Shown: piece by piece, positions 27,132-35,451 of the stretch
How the letters are laid out: every line of letters starts with the position of its first letter
How positions within the stretch are numbered: the stretch's first letter is position 1
Source of the DNA: Actinomycetota bacterium
GTDB taxonomy: Bacteria; Actinomycetota; Thermoleophilia; Solirubrobacterales; JACPNS01
Reading direction: 5' to 3'
Assembly (NCBI GenBank): GCA_016219715.1
Contig: JACRKX010000070.1
Coordinates: forward strand, 1-44,115
DNA length: 44,115 bases
The notes under the pieces: generated by a model
The model's database searches: none
Seen by the model: the letters and a program-made list of their open reading frames with translations, nothing else
Told to the model about the DNA's origin: nothing
Made by a program: the position numbers and the translations under genes

Positions 27132-28502
27132 TTACGGCTTCCGTTTCGCGTAGTCCTCGATGACCTTCTGGCGGGATCGCGCCACCGCCAAGGCGTCAGC
27201 GGGGACGTCCTTGGTGATCACGCTGCCAGCTCCAGTGTAGGCGCCGTCGCCGATGGTGACAGGAGCTACGAAGGTGGTGTCCACGCCGCTGCGAACGCCC
27301 TCGCCGATCGTGGTGCGGTGCTTGTTTCGCCCGTCGTAGTTGGCGGTGATCGTGGCGGCGCCGAGATTGGTTCCGGCGCCGACGTCGGCGTCGCCGATGT
27401 AGGAGAGGTGCGGCACCTTCGCGCCGGGGCCGATGTTCGAATTCTTGATCTCGACGAAGGTGCCGGCCTTCGACCCTTCAGCCAGCCGTGCCCCTGGGCG
27501 AAGGTAGGCGAACGGGCCGACGCTGGCGCCGGGTCCGACCTCGGCCTCGGTCAGGTACGAGTGCATGACGCGGGCGTCGACGCCGATGGTCGAGTCGACC
27601 ACGGTGCTCTGCGGACCGATCACCGCGCGCTCGCCGATCACGGTGCGGCCACGCAGGTAGCTGCCGGGTTCGATCACGGCGTCCGCGGCGATCTTCACGG
27701 TCGACTCGATCCAGGTGCTGGCTGGATCGATGACGGTCACGCCGGTGAGCTGGTGGTCCCCGATGATCCGCTTGTTCATGGCCATCGTGACGGCCGCCAG
27801 GTCGACGCGGCTGTTGACGCCGAGCATCTGGTCGGGCGAGTCGAGTTCGAAGGCCACGACGGTCTCGCCCTGCTCGCGCAGGATCGGCAACACATCTGGC
27901 AGGTAGTACTCGCCCTGGGCGTTGTGAGCCTTAACGTGCTCGAGCGCCTCGAACAGCTTGACCCGGTCGAAGGCGTAGATGCCGGCGTTGACCTCGTCGA
28001 TCGCAAGCTCGGCGTCGCTGGCGTCGCCGGCTGTCTTGGTCTCGACGACGCGCTCGACGCTGCCGTCGGCGCTGCGCAGGATCCGGCCGTATCCGGAGGG
28101 GTCGTCGAGCCGTGCTGTCGCCACGACCATTGCAGCGCCGCTCTCGTTTTGGCGTGCCGCGAGATTGGTGATGAACTCGCCGTCGATCAGCGGCACGTCG
28201 CCGCTGAGCACGATCACCTGGCCGGCGTCGCCGACTGCCGTGGCGGCGGCCTTGACGGCGTCGCCGGTACCGAGCGCCTCGTGCTGCACCGCAACCTCGA
28301 CGCCGTCGGGCAGCAGGTCGTCGAGCCGATCGTCGGGGTTGGTGACGACCACGACGCGCTCGGCGCCCGCGGCCTGCGACCAGAGCACCGGGTAGAGGAT
28401 CATCGGCAACCCGCAGACGGGGTGGCGCACCTTCGGCGTAGACGACTTCATCCGCGTGCCCTTGCCCGCGGCCATGATGATCACTGCTCCGACCGAACTC
28501 AC
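27132..28502 (-). CDS. glmU: Bifunctional N-acetylglucosamine-1-phosphate uridyltransferase / glucosamine-1-phosphate acetyltransferase
   Basis: A 456-residue enzyme, the standard length. The N-terminal uridyltransferase domain has VIIMAAGKGTRMKSSTPKV, GDVPLIDGEF and YYLPDVLPIL; a linker leads to the left-handed beta-helix acetyltransferase (repeating hexapeptides such as AVIGPQSTVVDSTIG) with AYLRPGARLAEGSKAGTFVE, HLSYIGDADVG, GAATITANYDG and VAPVTIGDGAYTGAGSVI. It makes UDP-GlcNAc for peptidoglycan. The start is a GTG at 28502 with AGGA upstream. Transcription likely starts in the region shared with the divergent reductase gene. Confidence 0.96.
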   Translation of the reverse strand: MSSVGAVIIMAAGKGTRMKSSTPKVRHPVCGLPMILYPVLWSQAAGAERVVVVTNPDDRLDDLLPDGVEVAVQHEALGTGDAVKAAATAVGDAGQVIVLSGDVPLIDGEFITNLAARQNESGAAMVVATARLDDPSGYGRILRSADGSVERVVETKTAGDASDAELAIDEVNAGIYAFDRVKLFEALEHVKAHNAQGEYYLPDVLPILREQGETVVAFELDSPDQMLGVNSRVDLAAVTMAMNKRIIGDHQLTGVTVIDPASTWIESTVKIAADAVIEPGSYLRGRTVIGERAVIGPQSTVVDSTIGVDARVMHSYLTEAEVGPGASVGPFAYLRPGARLAEGSKAGTFVEIKNSNIGPGAKVPHLSYIGDADVGAGTNLGAATITANYDGRNKHRTTIGEGVRSGVDTTFVAPVTIGDGAYTGAGSVITKDVPADALAVARSRQKVIEDYAKRKP

Positions 28503-28544
28503 GGGGTGATCCTACTTTCGCGCCGCGCGCGGGTGCCTGGCCAA

Positions 28545-28559
28545 CCCGCAAGTTGCGGG
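28545..28559. promoter_or_regulatory. Palindrome CCCGCAA-G-TTGCGGG in divergent region
   Basis: A 7+7 bp palindrome with a single central base, between glmU and the divergent flavodoxin-fold gene. The one-base centre rules out a normal RNA hairpin and fits a dimeric repressor site. No regulator gene is next to it. Confidence 0.4.
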
Positions 28560-28605
28560 GAAAGTCTGTAGACAGGGCTCATACAAACGCCAAAAAGGAG
28601 CACCC

Positions 28606-29328
28606 GTGAACGACGCCGCCATCGACCTCGACTTCAGTGATCTGACAGCCACCTTCATCAACTGCACCCTCAAGCGCTCACCCGAGCGCTCGAACACTCA
28701 GGGGCTGGTCGACATCAGCGCGGCGATCATGCGCAAGCATTACGTGCAGGTCAACGAGATCCGCTCGATCGACCACGACATCGCCAGCGGCGTCTGGCCC
28801 GACATGCGTGAGCACGGCTGGGAGCACGACGACTGGCCGACGCTCTGGCCGGCGGTTTTCGCATCCGACATCCTCGTGCTGGCCGGGCCGATCTGGCTGG
28901 GTGACAACTCCAGCGAGATGAAGAAGGTGATCGAGCGCCTATATGCCCACAGCGGTGAGCGCAACGATAATGGGCAGTGGGCCTACTACGGCCGCGTCGG
29001 CGGCTGCCTGATCACCGGCAACGAAGACGGGATAAAGCACTGCGCCCAGAACGTTCTCTACTCGCTGCAACACATCGGCTACGTGATCCCGCCGCAGGCC
29101 GATGCCGGCTGGATCGGCGAGGCCGGTCCGGGACCGTCGTATCTCGACGAGGGCTCGGGCGGACCCGAGAACGACTTCACCAACCGGAACACGACGTTCA
29201 TGACGTGGAACCTGATGCACACAGCCCGAATGCTCAAACAGGCCGGTGGCATACCCGCTCACGGCAACCAGGCCGCCGAGTGGGAGGCCGGCGCGCGCTT
29301 CGACTTCGAGAACCCCGAGTACCGCTGA
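28606..29328 (+). CDS. NAD(P)H-dependent flavodoxin-fold oxidoreductase
   Basis: A 240-residue protein of the flavodoxin-like FMN reductase superfamily: N-terminal strand and phosphate-binding loop FINCTLKRSPERSNTQGL, then DILVLAGPIWLGDNSSEMKKVIERL (the typical P-x-W/Y-x-G-x-S/P segment contacting FMN) and GGCLITGNEDGIKHCAQNVLYSL. It probably reduces quinones or similar acceptors using FMN. The GTG start has AAGGAG 5 nt upstream. It is divergent from glmU and convergent with the diguanylate cyclase gene, 9 bp away. No clear functional link to either. Confidence 0.82.
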   Translation: MNDAAIDLDFSDLTATFINCTLKRSPERSNTQGLVDISAAIMRKHYVQVNEIRSIDHDIASGVWPDMREHGWEHDDWPTLWPAVFASDILVLAGPIWLGDNSSEMKKVIERLYAHSGERNDNGQWAYYGRVGGCLITGNEDGIKHCAQNVLYSLQHIGYVIPPQADAGWIGEAGPGPSYLDEGSGGPENDFTNRNTTFMTWNLMHTARMLKQAGGIPAHGNQAAEWEAGARFDFENPEYR

Positions 29329-29337
29329 GGCACGGCT

Positions 29338-31572
29338 TCAGGCGTGTCGCAGCTCGCGTGTCTCGCGTGAGTGAGTTTTGACTTCGTGGAGACGGTCGTC
29401 GGCCGCGGCGATCAACTCGTCGACATCGTCGCCTGGCTGCCACACCGTCCAGCCGACGCTGGCGTCGGGGTTGACGTCGGCGACGACCGCGAAGCGAGCC
29501 ATGCGGATCGCCAGCGCGATGCGTTCGGCGGCGATCTCGGCCTGGTCGGCGTTGGCGCCGGTCATCACAATGGCGAACTCGTCGCCGCCACGGCGCGCCG
29601 GCATGTCGGCGTGACGGCAAACCGATTCGATCGCGTCGGCCACGGCCACGAGCGTTTTGTCTCCGACCCAGTGGCTGTGCTGGTCGTTGACCGATTTGAA
29701 GTCATCGAGATCGAGCATCAGCAGCGCGAGGTCTTCGCCGGTCCGCTCACAGCGGGCGACTTCGAAGTCGAGCCGGTCGCGCAGGCGGCGCATGTTCGGC
29801 AGGCCGGTCAGCGCGTCGGTGCGGGCGAGCTGCGCCTTTTCTTCGGCGGCTTCGACGGTGCGATGGCGCACGATCGAGAGCACGAGCACGGTCAGTGCCA
29901 CGGTGCTGCCGGCGACGGTCACGCGGACCTCGGCATATGGGAAGCCGGCGTCGAACAGGAAGACCGCGTAGAGCACGCCGCTGCCGAACACGTACCACAC
30001 GGCGCGCGAAAACGGCAGTAGCGCCGTCAGTCCGATCACCGAGTAGAGAAAGAGGTCGGCGAGTGTCGGCGAGCCATCGCCCACGGCCAGGCAGGCGGCG
30101 GAAATCAGCGCGAGTGCAGACGTTCCGACGGCGTGCTTGACCCAGCGCGGCCGCCGTGGCAGGGATCGGACCCACAGGACGAACGGCACGAACAGCCCAA
30201 GCCACGCCGCAACGACCGACGCGCCGAGCAGCGGTCGCTCGATCTCGAATTCGCCCAGCGCGATCGCGGTGCCGGCCAGCAGGAAGCTTGCGCCGACGAG
30301 CCAGATCGTCACCCGCACGATGATCCTGACGACGTCGCGCATCGGGTCGTCGGTGAGGATGCCGGTCTCGACCAGCGTGGAGCCGGTGTCGCGTTCGGCC
30401 CGGCTGATCAGCGGCGTCGGCGACTGCGGCGCGTGGCCGCGGCGTTCGGGCGCGAGCGTCTTGGCGTCGTGCAGCGCCGCGTCGGCACGGGCGACCAGTT
30501 CGTCGCGTGTCTCGCCCGGCTCATGGTTGACGAAGCCGGCGCTTGCGAATGGAGTCAGGCTTGGGCAGACTTCGCGGCGCGCGCGCTCGATGCGCTTGCG
30601 GGCCATCTCGATCATCGTCTCGGGATCGCGGTGTGGCGAGGCCGGCAGTATCACGGCGAACTCGTCGCCGCCGCGCCGCACGAGCAGGTCGCTCGGCGCG
30701 AGCTGCGAGGCGATTGCTTCGGCGCTGACGATCAGCACTTCGTCCCCCGTCGAGTGGTTGTGGCTGTCGTTGACCTGCTTGAAGTTGTCGAGGTCGAACA
30801 TCGCCAGTGCGAAGCCGGGGCCGCCGCGTTCGGCGCGGGCGATCTCATCGGCGAGGCGCTCATCGAACTTGCGCATGTTGTACGCCCCGGTCAGCGGGTC
30901 GCGCTCGGAGATCTCGTGGTTCCATCGCACTGTGTCTGCGAGTGCCGAACGAAGCTGGCTGGCCGCCACTGCGCTGGCGGCGGCGATGAACGCCAGAATC
31001 GCTCCGCGCAACATCGCGTTGTCGGCCTCGACACGGCTCGACATGTAGAGAATCGCTGCGACGCCGGCGATCGCCAGGGGCAACACCTTGCGCGTCGGCA
31101 GGTAGAAGGCGGCGCCTACCGGCGCAAGCAGGTACAGCGTCAGGAACGGGGCGATCATGCCGGGTGTCATCAGGTTCGACACGAACGTTCCGCAGAGCAC
31201 GAATGTCAGTGCCAGCTGGTAGATCCAGTCGTCGGAGCGGAAGCCGGTTCGCCGGCCGACGACAACGATCAGCGGTGCCAGCGCCAGGCCGCCGATACAT
31301 AGCGACAGCGTCACCCAGTTGCGGAGTTCCTCGCCGCCCGGCATGAAGGCGAAGATGATCGGGCCCGACGCGACGGTGATCGCGAACAATGCGAGCAGCC
31401 AGTAGTGAACGCGGTTGGGCACGCCGACCGAGTCGGTGCGCTCGTCGTCGCGCGTTGCGAGAAAGCGCGAGAAAGTGTTGGCAGCAGCCTGCTGTCCCCT
31501 CATCTCCCTGGATATCGGTCCGGCGATTGTGAGAAGTCCGGCGAGGGCGGTGCATATCGAACGAACGTCCAT
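29338..31572 (-). CDS. Duplicated membrane diguanylate cyclase (membrane-GGDEF-membrane-GGDEF)
   Basis: A 744-residue protein with two complete units. Membrane block 1 (about six helices, residues 55-205) is followed by GGDEF 1 (221-375: DPLTGAYN, FDLDNFKQVND, RRGGDEF at 299-305). Membrane block 2 (about six helices, 416-568) is followed by GGDEF 2 (582-735: DALTGLPN, LDLDDFKSVND, RRGGDEF at 660-666). Both active sites look intact, so it should make cyclic-di-GMP from GTP; GGDEF domains work as dimers, and the two could pair within one chain. The inhibitory RxxD site is present only in domain 2 (RHAD, 653-656); domain 1 has APSD. The start could also be the ATG at 31503. The neighbour at 31693 has the same architecture. 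Confidence 0.9.
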   Translation of the reverse strand: MDVRSICTALAGLLTIAGPISREMRGQQAAANTFSRFLATRDDERTDSVGVPNRVHYWLLALFAITVASGPIIFAFMPGGEELRNWVTLSLCIGGLALAPLIVVVGRRTGFRSDDWIYQLALTFVLCGTFVSNLMTPGMIAPFLTLYLLAPVGAAFYLPTRKVLPLAIAGVAAILYMSSRVEADNAMLRGAILAFIAAASAVAASQLRSALADTVRWNHEISERDPLTGAYNMRKFDERLADEIARAERGGPGFALAMFDLDNFKQVNDSHNHSTGDEVLIVSAEAIASQLAPSDLLVRRGGDEFAVILPASPHRDPETMIEMARKRIERARREVCPSLTPFASAGFVNHEPGETRDELVARADAALHDAKTLAPERRGHAPQSPTPLISRAERDTGSTLVETGILTDDPMRDVVRIIVRVTIWLVGASFLLAGTAIALGEFEIERPLLGASVVAAWLGLFVPFVLWVRSLPRRPRWVKHAVGTSALALISAACLAVGDGSPTLADLFLYSVIGLTALLPFSRAVWYVFGSGVLYAVFLFDAGFPYAEVRVTVAGSTVALTVLVLSIVRHRTVEAAEEKAQLARTDALTGLPNMRRLRDRLDFEVARCERTGEDLALLMLDLDDFKSVNDQHSHWVGDKTLVAVADAIESVCRHADMPARRGGDEFAIVMTGANADQAEIAAERIALAIRMARFAVVADVNPDASVGWTVWQPGDDVDELIAAADDRLHEVKTHSRETRELRHA

Positions 31573-31585
31573 GGCCTGCCCGGCA

Positions 31586-31613
31586 AGCCAAAAACTGGCC
31601 AGAGAGCCAAAAA
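31586..31613. repeat. Direct repeat AGCCAAAAA in divergent promoter region
   Basis: Two exact 9-bp copies (31586-31594 and 31605-31613) with starts 19 bp apart, about two helical turns, between the two divergent GGDEF genes. This spacing suits a protein binding one face of the DNA. It is a candidate shared operator; no promoter hexamers were firmly recognised here. Confidence 0.35.
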
Positions 31614-31692
31614 GCCGCTAGGAACGGCGGTGTGCCCCTTCAATGGCGGGATCGCGCTGCAAGCCCTGCCCACAATTGACGATATGTAGGGC

Positions 31693-33702
31693 ATGCCCGG
31701 GACCGAGTCTGTCCAGACGTCAGAATCCGACATTCGGATCGAGCCGGAACTCGACGTCGAGCACGACGAGTCTGCCGGCGACGATGAAGTGAGCCAGCGC
31801 TTTGCCGAGATCGGCTTGACGCCGCGCACTGGCTGGTACGCGTCGATCGCGCTGTACCTGGTCGGATCCCTGCCGGCAATCGCACTGCCGCTGATCGCGC
31901 CGGACTCTTTTCCGCGGTCGCTGATCTGGCTTGGTCTAGCTGCCTTTGCGATGGTGCCGATCTCGATCGTTGGGCTGAAGCGCTTTCCGAATTCCGTACG
32001 CGCCACCCACTTCCGGCTTGGAGTCGGCTTGGCGATCCAGGTGCTCGGCGCCGTGATCCTCGGAGACGCCGTGCAGGCCTTCGTGATGCTTCCGCTGACG
32101 ACGGTGCTGCCGCCGGCGATCTACTTCGGGGTGCGGGAGGGAACGATCTACACGATGTTCGCCGCCGTCATGGTCGCGGTGTTCTTAACGATGATCGCGG
32201 AACCGTGGGCGTGGGCGATGGCCGTTTGCAGCACAACGGCGATCGTGACGCTTTCGATCTCGATGATGATCGCCCAGGCGCGAACCCGCCGCATAGCTCG
32301 CGAGCACCGAACGCTCGCCTACACCGATCCGCTTACCGGCGTTGCGAACACACGCGCGCTCCACCAGCGACTCGCGATCGAGACACGGACGGCCGTAGCG
32401 GGGGGACCGGCCGCCGCGCTCTTCGCGATCGACTTAGACAACTTCAAGTCCGTCAACGATGAGCTCGGCTATGAGGCCGGTGACCGGCTGTTGGTGGCCA
32501 CGGCGGAAGCGCTTGAACGCGAGTCTTCCGACGGCGACCTCGTTGCTCGCCGCGGCGGCGATGAGTTCTCTGTCGTCGTCGGCGATGCCGGAGCCCGCGA
32601 TCTCGATGGCCTGAAGAAAGCCTTTGCGACCGCGATCATCGAGGCGCGCCGCTGGGTATGCCCCGGCGTCACGCCGACCGCCAGCGTCGACCACGTGTTA
32701 CTGGCGGCCGATGACACGATCGGATCGGTTCTCGAGCGCGCCGACGATGCGCTGCACGAGCGCAAGACGGAGGTCCACGCGCACGACGCAATCGGAAGGC
32801 CTCGAATCACTTTGCTCGACCAGCGATCCGAATCCGAGCGCGCCCGTGTGGAGCAAGCCGCGGAAGCGGAGCTGCAGGCTGGCGATGACGGGTTCGGCGG
32901 CGAGGCAATCGGCGAGTGGCTACGCGGCACGCCCAGCGTCGACCGGCCGATCTGGTTGGTGACTGCTTCGATGCAAGCCGTCATCGGAGTGACTCTGGCC
33001 GTCGTCGCGACACTCGCGCTCGCGCCTGGTTTTTCGATGGGCGAGGGATTGGTCGTCGGTGGCATGTTGCTCGCTCTGGCGACCGCGAGTGCGGTCGCGG
33101 GCGCGGTGCTGCTGACGCGGCGACTGGTTCACGCGACCTTCGTGGCGTCGATCGCGATTCTTGTGCCGGCCGTGACCCTGGCCGGAGAGTCGCAGGCGGC
33201 GTTGATCGATCTCTTCGCGATCGTCGGCCTGTTCGCGTTCCACACCTTCCGGTCGCGTACGGCGGCGGTCTACCTAGTGGCGATGATCGCTGCCTACGGC
33301 TATACGGCGATCGCAGGCGGGATCCCGTACGCTGAGGCGCGTCTGACGATCTTCGCGATCGCCATGCTCGCAAGCGCCGCGCTGTTCGGCAAGGTGCGCA
33401 CTGTGACCAGCCGCTTCTTGAAGCAGATCTGGGAGTTTTCGCAGCGTGACGCGCTGACCGGCGTCGCCAACGTGCGCGCGTTGCGCGCGCGGCTGCGGGA
33501 CATCACGAAGCAGGCGCGTCGCCGCAGGGCACGTACGGCGGTGATCGCGATCGACCTCGACGAGTTCAAGCAAGTCAACGACCGCTTCAATCACTCGATT
33601 GGCGATGCGACCCTGGTGGCCGTGGCACGCGCGATCGAGGACAACGTGCGCGCTGACGATCTCGTCGCCCGGCCCGGCGCGGCGGCGACGAGTTCGTCGT
33701 AG
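31693..33702 (+). CDS. Second membrane-GGDEF-membrane-GGDEF protein, frameshifted in GGDEF 2
   Basis: Homologue of the divergent 29338-31572 gene with the same plan: an acidic N-terminus (1-40), membrane block 1 (about 48-195), GGDEF 1 (210-358; TDPLTGVAN, IDLDNFKSVND, RRGGDEF at 286-292), membrane block 2 (420-565, with GIPYAEARLT matching FPYAEVRVT of the partner) and the start of GGDEF 2 (DALTGVAN, IDLDEFKQVND, RADD at 653-656). The chain then reads ARPGAAATSSS and stops, because a 5-bp tandem duplication sits at the RRGGDEF codons. As given it would be 669 residues with one working GGDEF. GGDEF 1 lacks RxxD (SDGD), whereas GGDEF 2 has it. The start ATG at 31693 has only a weak upstream AGGG. 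Confidence 0.85.
   Translation: MPGTESVQTSESDIRIEPELDVEHDESAGDDEVSQRFAEIGLTPRTGWYASIALYLVGSLPAIALPLIAPDSFPRSLIWLGLAAFAMVPISIVGLKRFPNSVRATHFRLGVGLAIQVLGAVILGDAVQAFVMLPLTTVLPPAIYFGVREGTIYTMFAAVMVAVFLTMIAEPWAWAMAVCSTTAIVTLSISMMIAQARTRRIAREHRTLAYTDPLTGVANTRALHQRLAIETRTAVAGGPAAALFAIDLDNFKSVNDELGYEAGDRLLVATAEALERESSDGDLVARRGGDEFSVVVGDAGARDLDGLKKAFATAIIEARRWVCPGVTPTASVDHVLLAADDTIGSVLERADDALHERKTEVHAHDAIGRPRITLLDQRSESERARVEQAAEAELQAGDDGFGGEAIGEWLRGTPSVDRPIWLVTASMQAVIGVTLAVVATLALAPGFSMGEGLVVGGMLLALATASAVAGAVLLTRRLVHATFVASIAILVPAVTLAGESQAALIDLFAIVGLFAFHTFRSRTAAVYLVAMIAAYGYTAIAGGIPYAEARLTIFAIAMLASAALFGKVRTVTSRFLKQIWEFSQRDALTGVANVRALRARLRDITKQARRRRARTAVIAIDLDEFKQVNDRFNHSIGDATLVAVARAIEDNVRADDLVARPGAAATSSS
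33668..33677 (+). repeat. CCCGG tandem duplication causing the frameshift
   Basis: CCCGG occurs twice in a row. Removing one copy restores GTC GCC CGG CGC GGC GGC GAC GAG TTC, that is V-A-R-R-G-G-D-E-F, and joins the upstream frame to the downstream GGDEF remnant. The two copies are exact. Confidence 0.9.
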
Positions 33703-33932
33703 TGGTCGAGGGAACCGAGCAACGCGAACCCGAAGTGATCGTCGAACGGATCGCCGGTTCGATCGAGCGAGCTCGCGCGCGCATCTGCCCCGGTCCGGTG
33801 GGTGGAGCCGCCGTGGTTTGGGTCGACGGCGCGCCAGGCGACGACGCCAACTCGTTGCTGAGCAGAGCCGATCGGGCCCTGCATGAGCGCAAGATCGAGT
33901 CGCGGCGCGGCCGCATCAGCGCCGTCGCGTAA
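33678..33932 (+). pseudogene. 3' remnant of GGDEF domain 2 in shifted frame
   Basis: In the frame reached by removing one CCCGG the sequence reads RGGDEFVVVVEGTEQREPEV, then VERIAGSIERARARICPGPV, AAVVWVDGAPGDDANSLLSR, ADRALHERKIESRRG and a stop at 33932. This is the normal second half of a GGDEF domain (compare ADDALHERKTE in domain 1 of the same gene). It could be translated alone only from a GTG at 33702, after the catalytic signature, so it would be inactive. Confidence 0.85.
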
Positions 33933-33972
33933 CCGCGCCGTTGGCCGCCGTAACGGCGGCCCGCACGCGCAA

Positions 33973-34044
33973 CTGGGGCGCCTGGACTCGAACCAGGGAT
34001 CCCGGGACCAAAACCCGGAGCCTTACCAACTTGGCTACGCCCCA
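33973..34044 (-). tRNA. tRNA-Gln (anticodon UUG)
   Basis: The minus strand folds into a full cloverleaf of 72 nt: acceptor TGGGGCG/CGCCCCA with discriminator G, D arm GCC/GGC, anticodon stem CCGGG/CCCGG with loop TTTTGGT (anticodon TTG, complement of 34011-34009), a 4-nt variable loop and T arm CCTGG/CCAGG with loop TTCGAGT. The terminal CCA is not encoded. Confidence 0.95.
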
Positions 34045-34128
34045 CGGCGGCGCCCGTTCGGACGCCGTTCATCGACAGAATCGTAGTGACGGGCGTTTCG
34101 ACTTCTAGTATTGTATGCCGTGTTTAAT

Positions 34129-35091
34129 ATGTCTCGGCGATCGACATACGAACCGGCCGCGCCACCTGCGCATCGGCGCCCGGACCGAATCGATCTGGAG
34201 TTCGATTGCCACGGCGACACCGTTCGCGCGTGGCGATACCTCTCCCCGTCGAATGCGCTGCAAGGGCGGCGCGGTAGACCGCTTGTCGTCATGGGCCACG
34301 GTCTGTCGATGACGCGCGATGGCGGGCTTGCCCAGTACGCAGAGGCATTCGCCGCCGCGGGCTGCGATGTGCTGGTGATGGACTACCGCTGCTTCGGCGA
34401 CAGCGAAGGCGAACCGCGTGAACTGGTTTCGGTCAAGCGTCAAGTTCAGGACTACCGCGCGGCGGTGGAGGCGGCTAGAGGGCTCGATGGCATCGATCCC
34501 GAACGGATCGCTCTGTGGGGCACCTCTTACAGCGGCGGTCACGTGATCGAGGTCGCCGCGCGCGATCCGCGCATCGCCGCGGTGATTTCGCAGGTTCCGA
34601 ATCTCGACAGTCTTGCCACTTTGAGGTTTCTCGTACGGCGTGTGCCGTGGCGCAGGCTGTTGTGGTTGTGTGCGGCGATCGTGCGCGACGCGCTGCGCGG
34701 ATTGCTTCGCCGTCCGCCCGTCTACGTGACCTCGATTGCCCCCGATGGCGAGCGCGCCGCGTACGTGTCGAGCGAGGCGTGGAGCGAAGTCCAGCAGATC
34801 AAAGGTCCGAGCTTCAAGAACCGCTTCGCGCCACGAGACTTCCTCAGCATGCCGCCGGCTCGCCCGATTCGCAAGGTCGGCAAGCTGCCCTGCCGGGTGC
34901 TGTTTGTTGCCGCCGAGCGTGACGACCTGACACCTGCGGCGCCGGTGCTGAAGGCCGCCGCGCGCGCTGGTGACCGCGCCGAGCTGCTGCGCTATCCGAT
35001 CGGACACTTCGGTGTCTACGTCGAGCCGACGATCTCGGACGTGCTGCCCCGCCAGACCGAATTCCTCGTACGCGAATTGGCGGATAGGTGA
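34129..35091 (+). CDS. Alpha/beta hydrolase
   Basis: A 320-residue alpha/beta-hydrolase-fold enzyme of the serine-aminopeptidase/dienelactone-hydrolase-like group: the oxyanion segment VVMGHGLSMTRDGGL, LVMDYRCFGDSEGEPREL, the nucleophile serine in LWGTSYSGGHV, an acid in AAERDDLTP and the catalytic histidine in YPIGHFGVY. It probably cleaves an ester or amide; the substrate is unknown. The frame opens upstream at a TTG (34111), but ATG 34129 is the natural start. Its TGA overlaps the GTG start of the next gene, so the two are translationally coupled. Confidence 0.85.
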   Translation: MSRRSTYEPAAPPAHRRPDRIDLEFDCHGDTVRAWRYLSPSNALQGRRGRPLVVMGHGLSMTRDGGLAQYAEAFAAAGCDVLVMDYRCFGDSEGEPRELVSVKRQVQDYRAAVEAARGLDGIDPERIALWGTSYSGGHVIEVAARDPRIAAVISQVPNLDSLATLRFLVRRVPWRRLLWLCAAIVRDALRGLLRRPPVYVTSIAPDGERAAYVSSEAWSEVQQIKGPSFKNRFAPRDFLSMPPARPIRKVGKLPCRVLFVAAERDDLTPAAPVLKAAARAGDRAELLRYPIGHFGVYVEPTISDVLPRQTEFLVRELADR

Positions 35092-35441
35092 AGATTCCCC
35101 GGCGCGTCGCGCGCTTCAACAAGTACGTGACGAACCCCTTGCAGAGCCAGTGGGCTTGGCTACTGCCGCCCTACGCAATCATCCTGCACAGTGGCCGGCG
35201 CAGCCACCGGCCGTACCGTACGCCGGTGATGGCGAGGTTCAAGCGTGACAACGTGCAGGTGCGAGTGCTCTACGGCAAGGAGTCAGACTGGGTACGAAAT
35301 CTGCTCGCGGCCGACGGCGGCGAAATAGTGCGTCGCGGCCGCACGTTTCGGCTCGAAGATCCGCGACTGGATGGATCGGTACTGCATGCACGGCTCGGTC
35401 CGCGAGTGGAAGGCCGCACTCGGCGCGGTTTCCCCGCTTGA
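35088..35441 (+). CDS. Deazaflavin-dependent (DDN/F420) nitroreductase family protein
   Basis: A 117-residue protein starting MKIPRRVARFNKYVTNPLQS, followed by LPPYAIILHSGRRSHRPYRTPV, then LYGKESDWVRNLLAADGGE. This is the split-barrel DUF385/DDN pattern whose members reduce nitro compounds or quinones with the cofactor F420H2. It is somewhat shorter than typical (about 130-150), the expected hydrophobic end being missing. The GTG start overlaps the stop of the hydrolase by 4 nt. F420 use is common in actinobacteria. Convergent with the VOC gene. Confidence 0.8.
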   Translation: MKIPRRVARFNKYVTNPLQSQWAWLLPPYAIILHSGRRSHRPYRTPVMARFKRDNVQVRVLYGKESDWVRNLLAADGGEIVRRGRTFRLEDPRLDGSVLHARLGPRVEGRTRRGFPA

Positions 35442-35451
35442 TCCGGTGCCG

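Noticed and set aside
26739-28571. 610-codon rightward frame opposite prs-glmU
   Set aside because: Antisense to two essential, well conserved genes; composition is that of a shadow.
30133-31302. 389-codon frame opposite the leftward cyclase gene
   Set aside because: Arg/Gln/Gly-rich antisense frame, no motif.
33660-33710. Programmed ribosomal frameshifting in the second cyclase gene
   Set aside because: There is no slippery heptamer, and the exact CCCGG duplication is a simpler explanation.
33973-34044. tRNA-Gln gene as an integration site of a mobile island
   Set aside because: I saw no integrase, no direct repeat of the tRNA end and no shift in gene content on either side.
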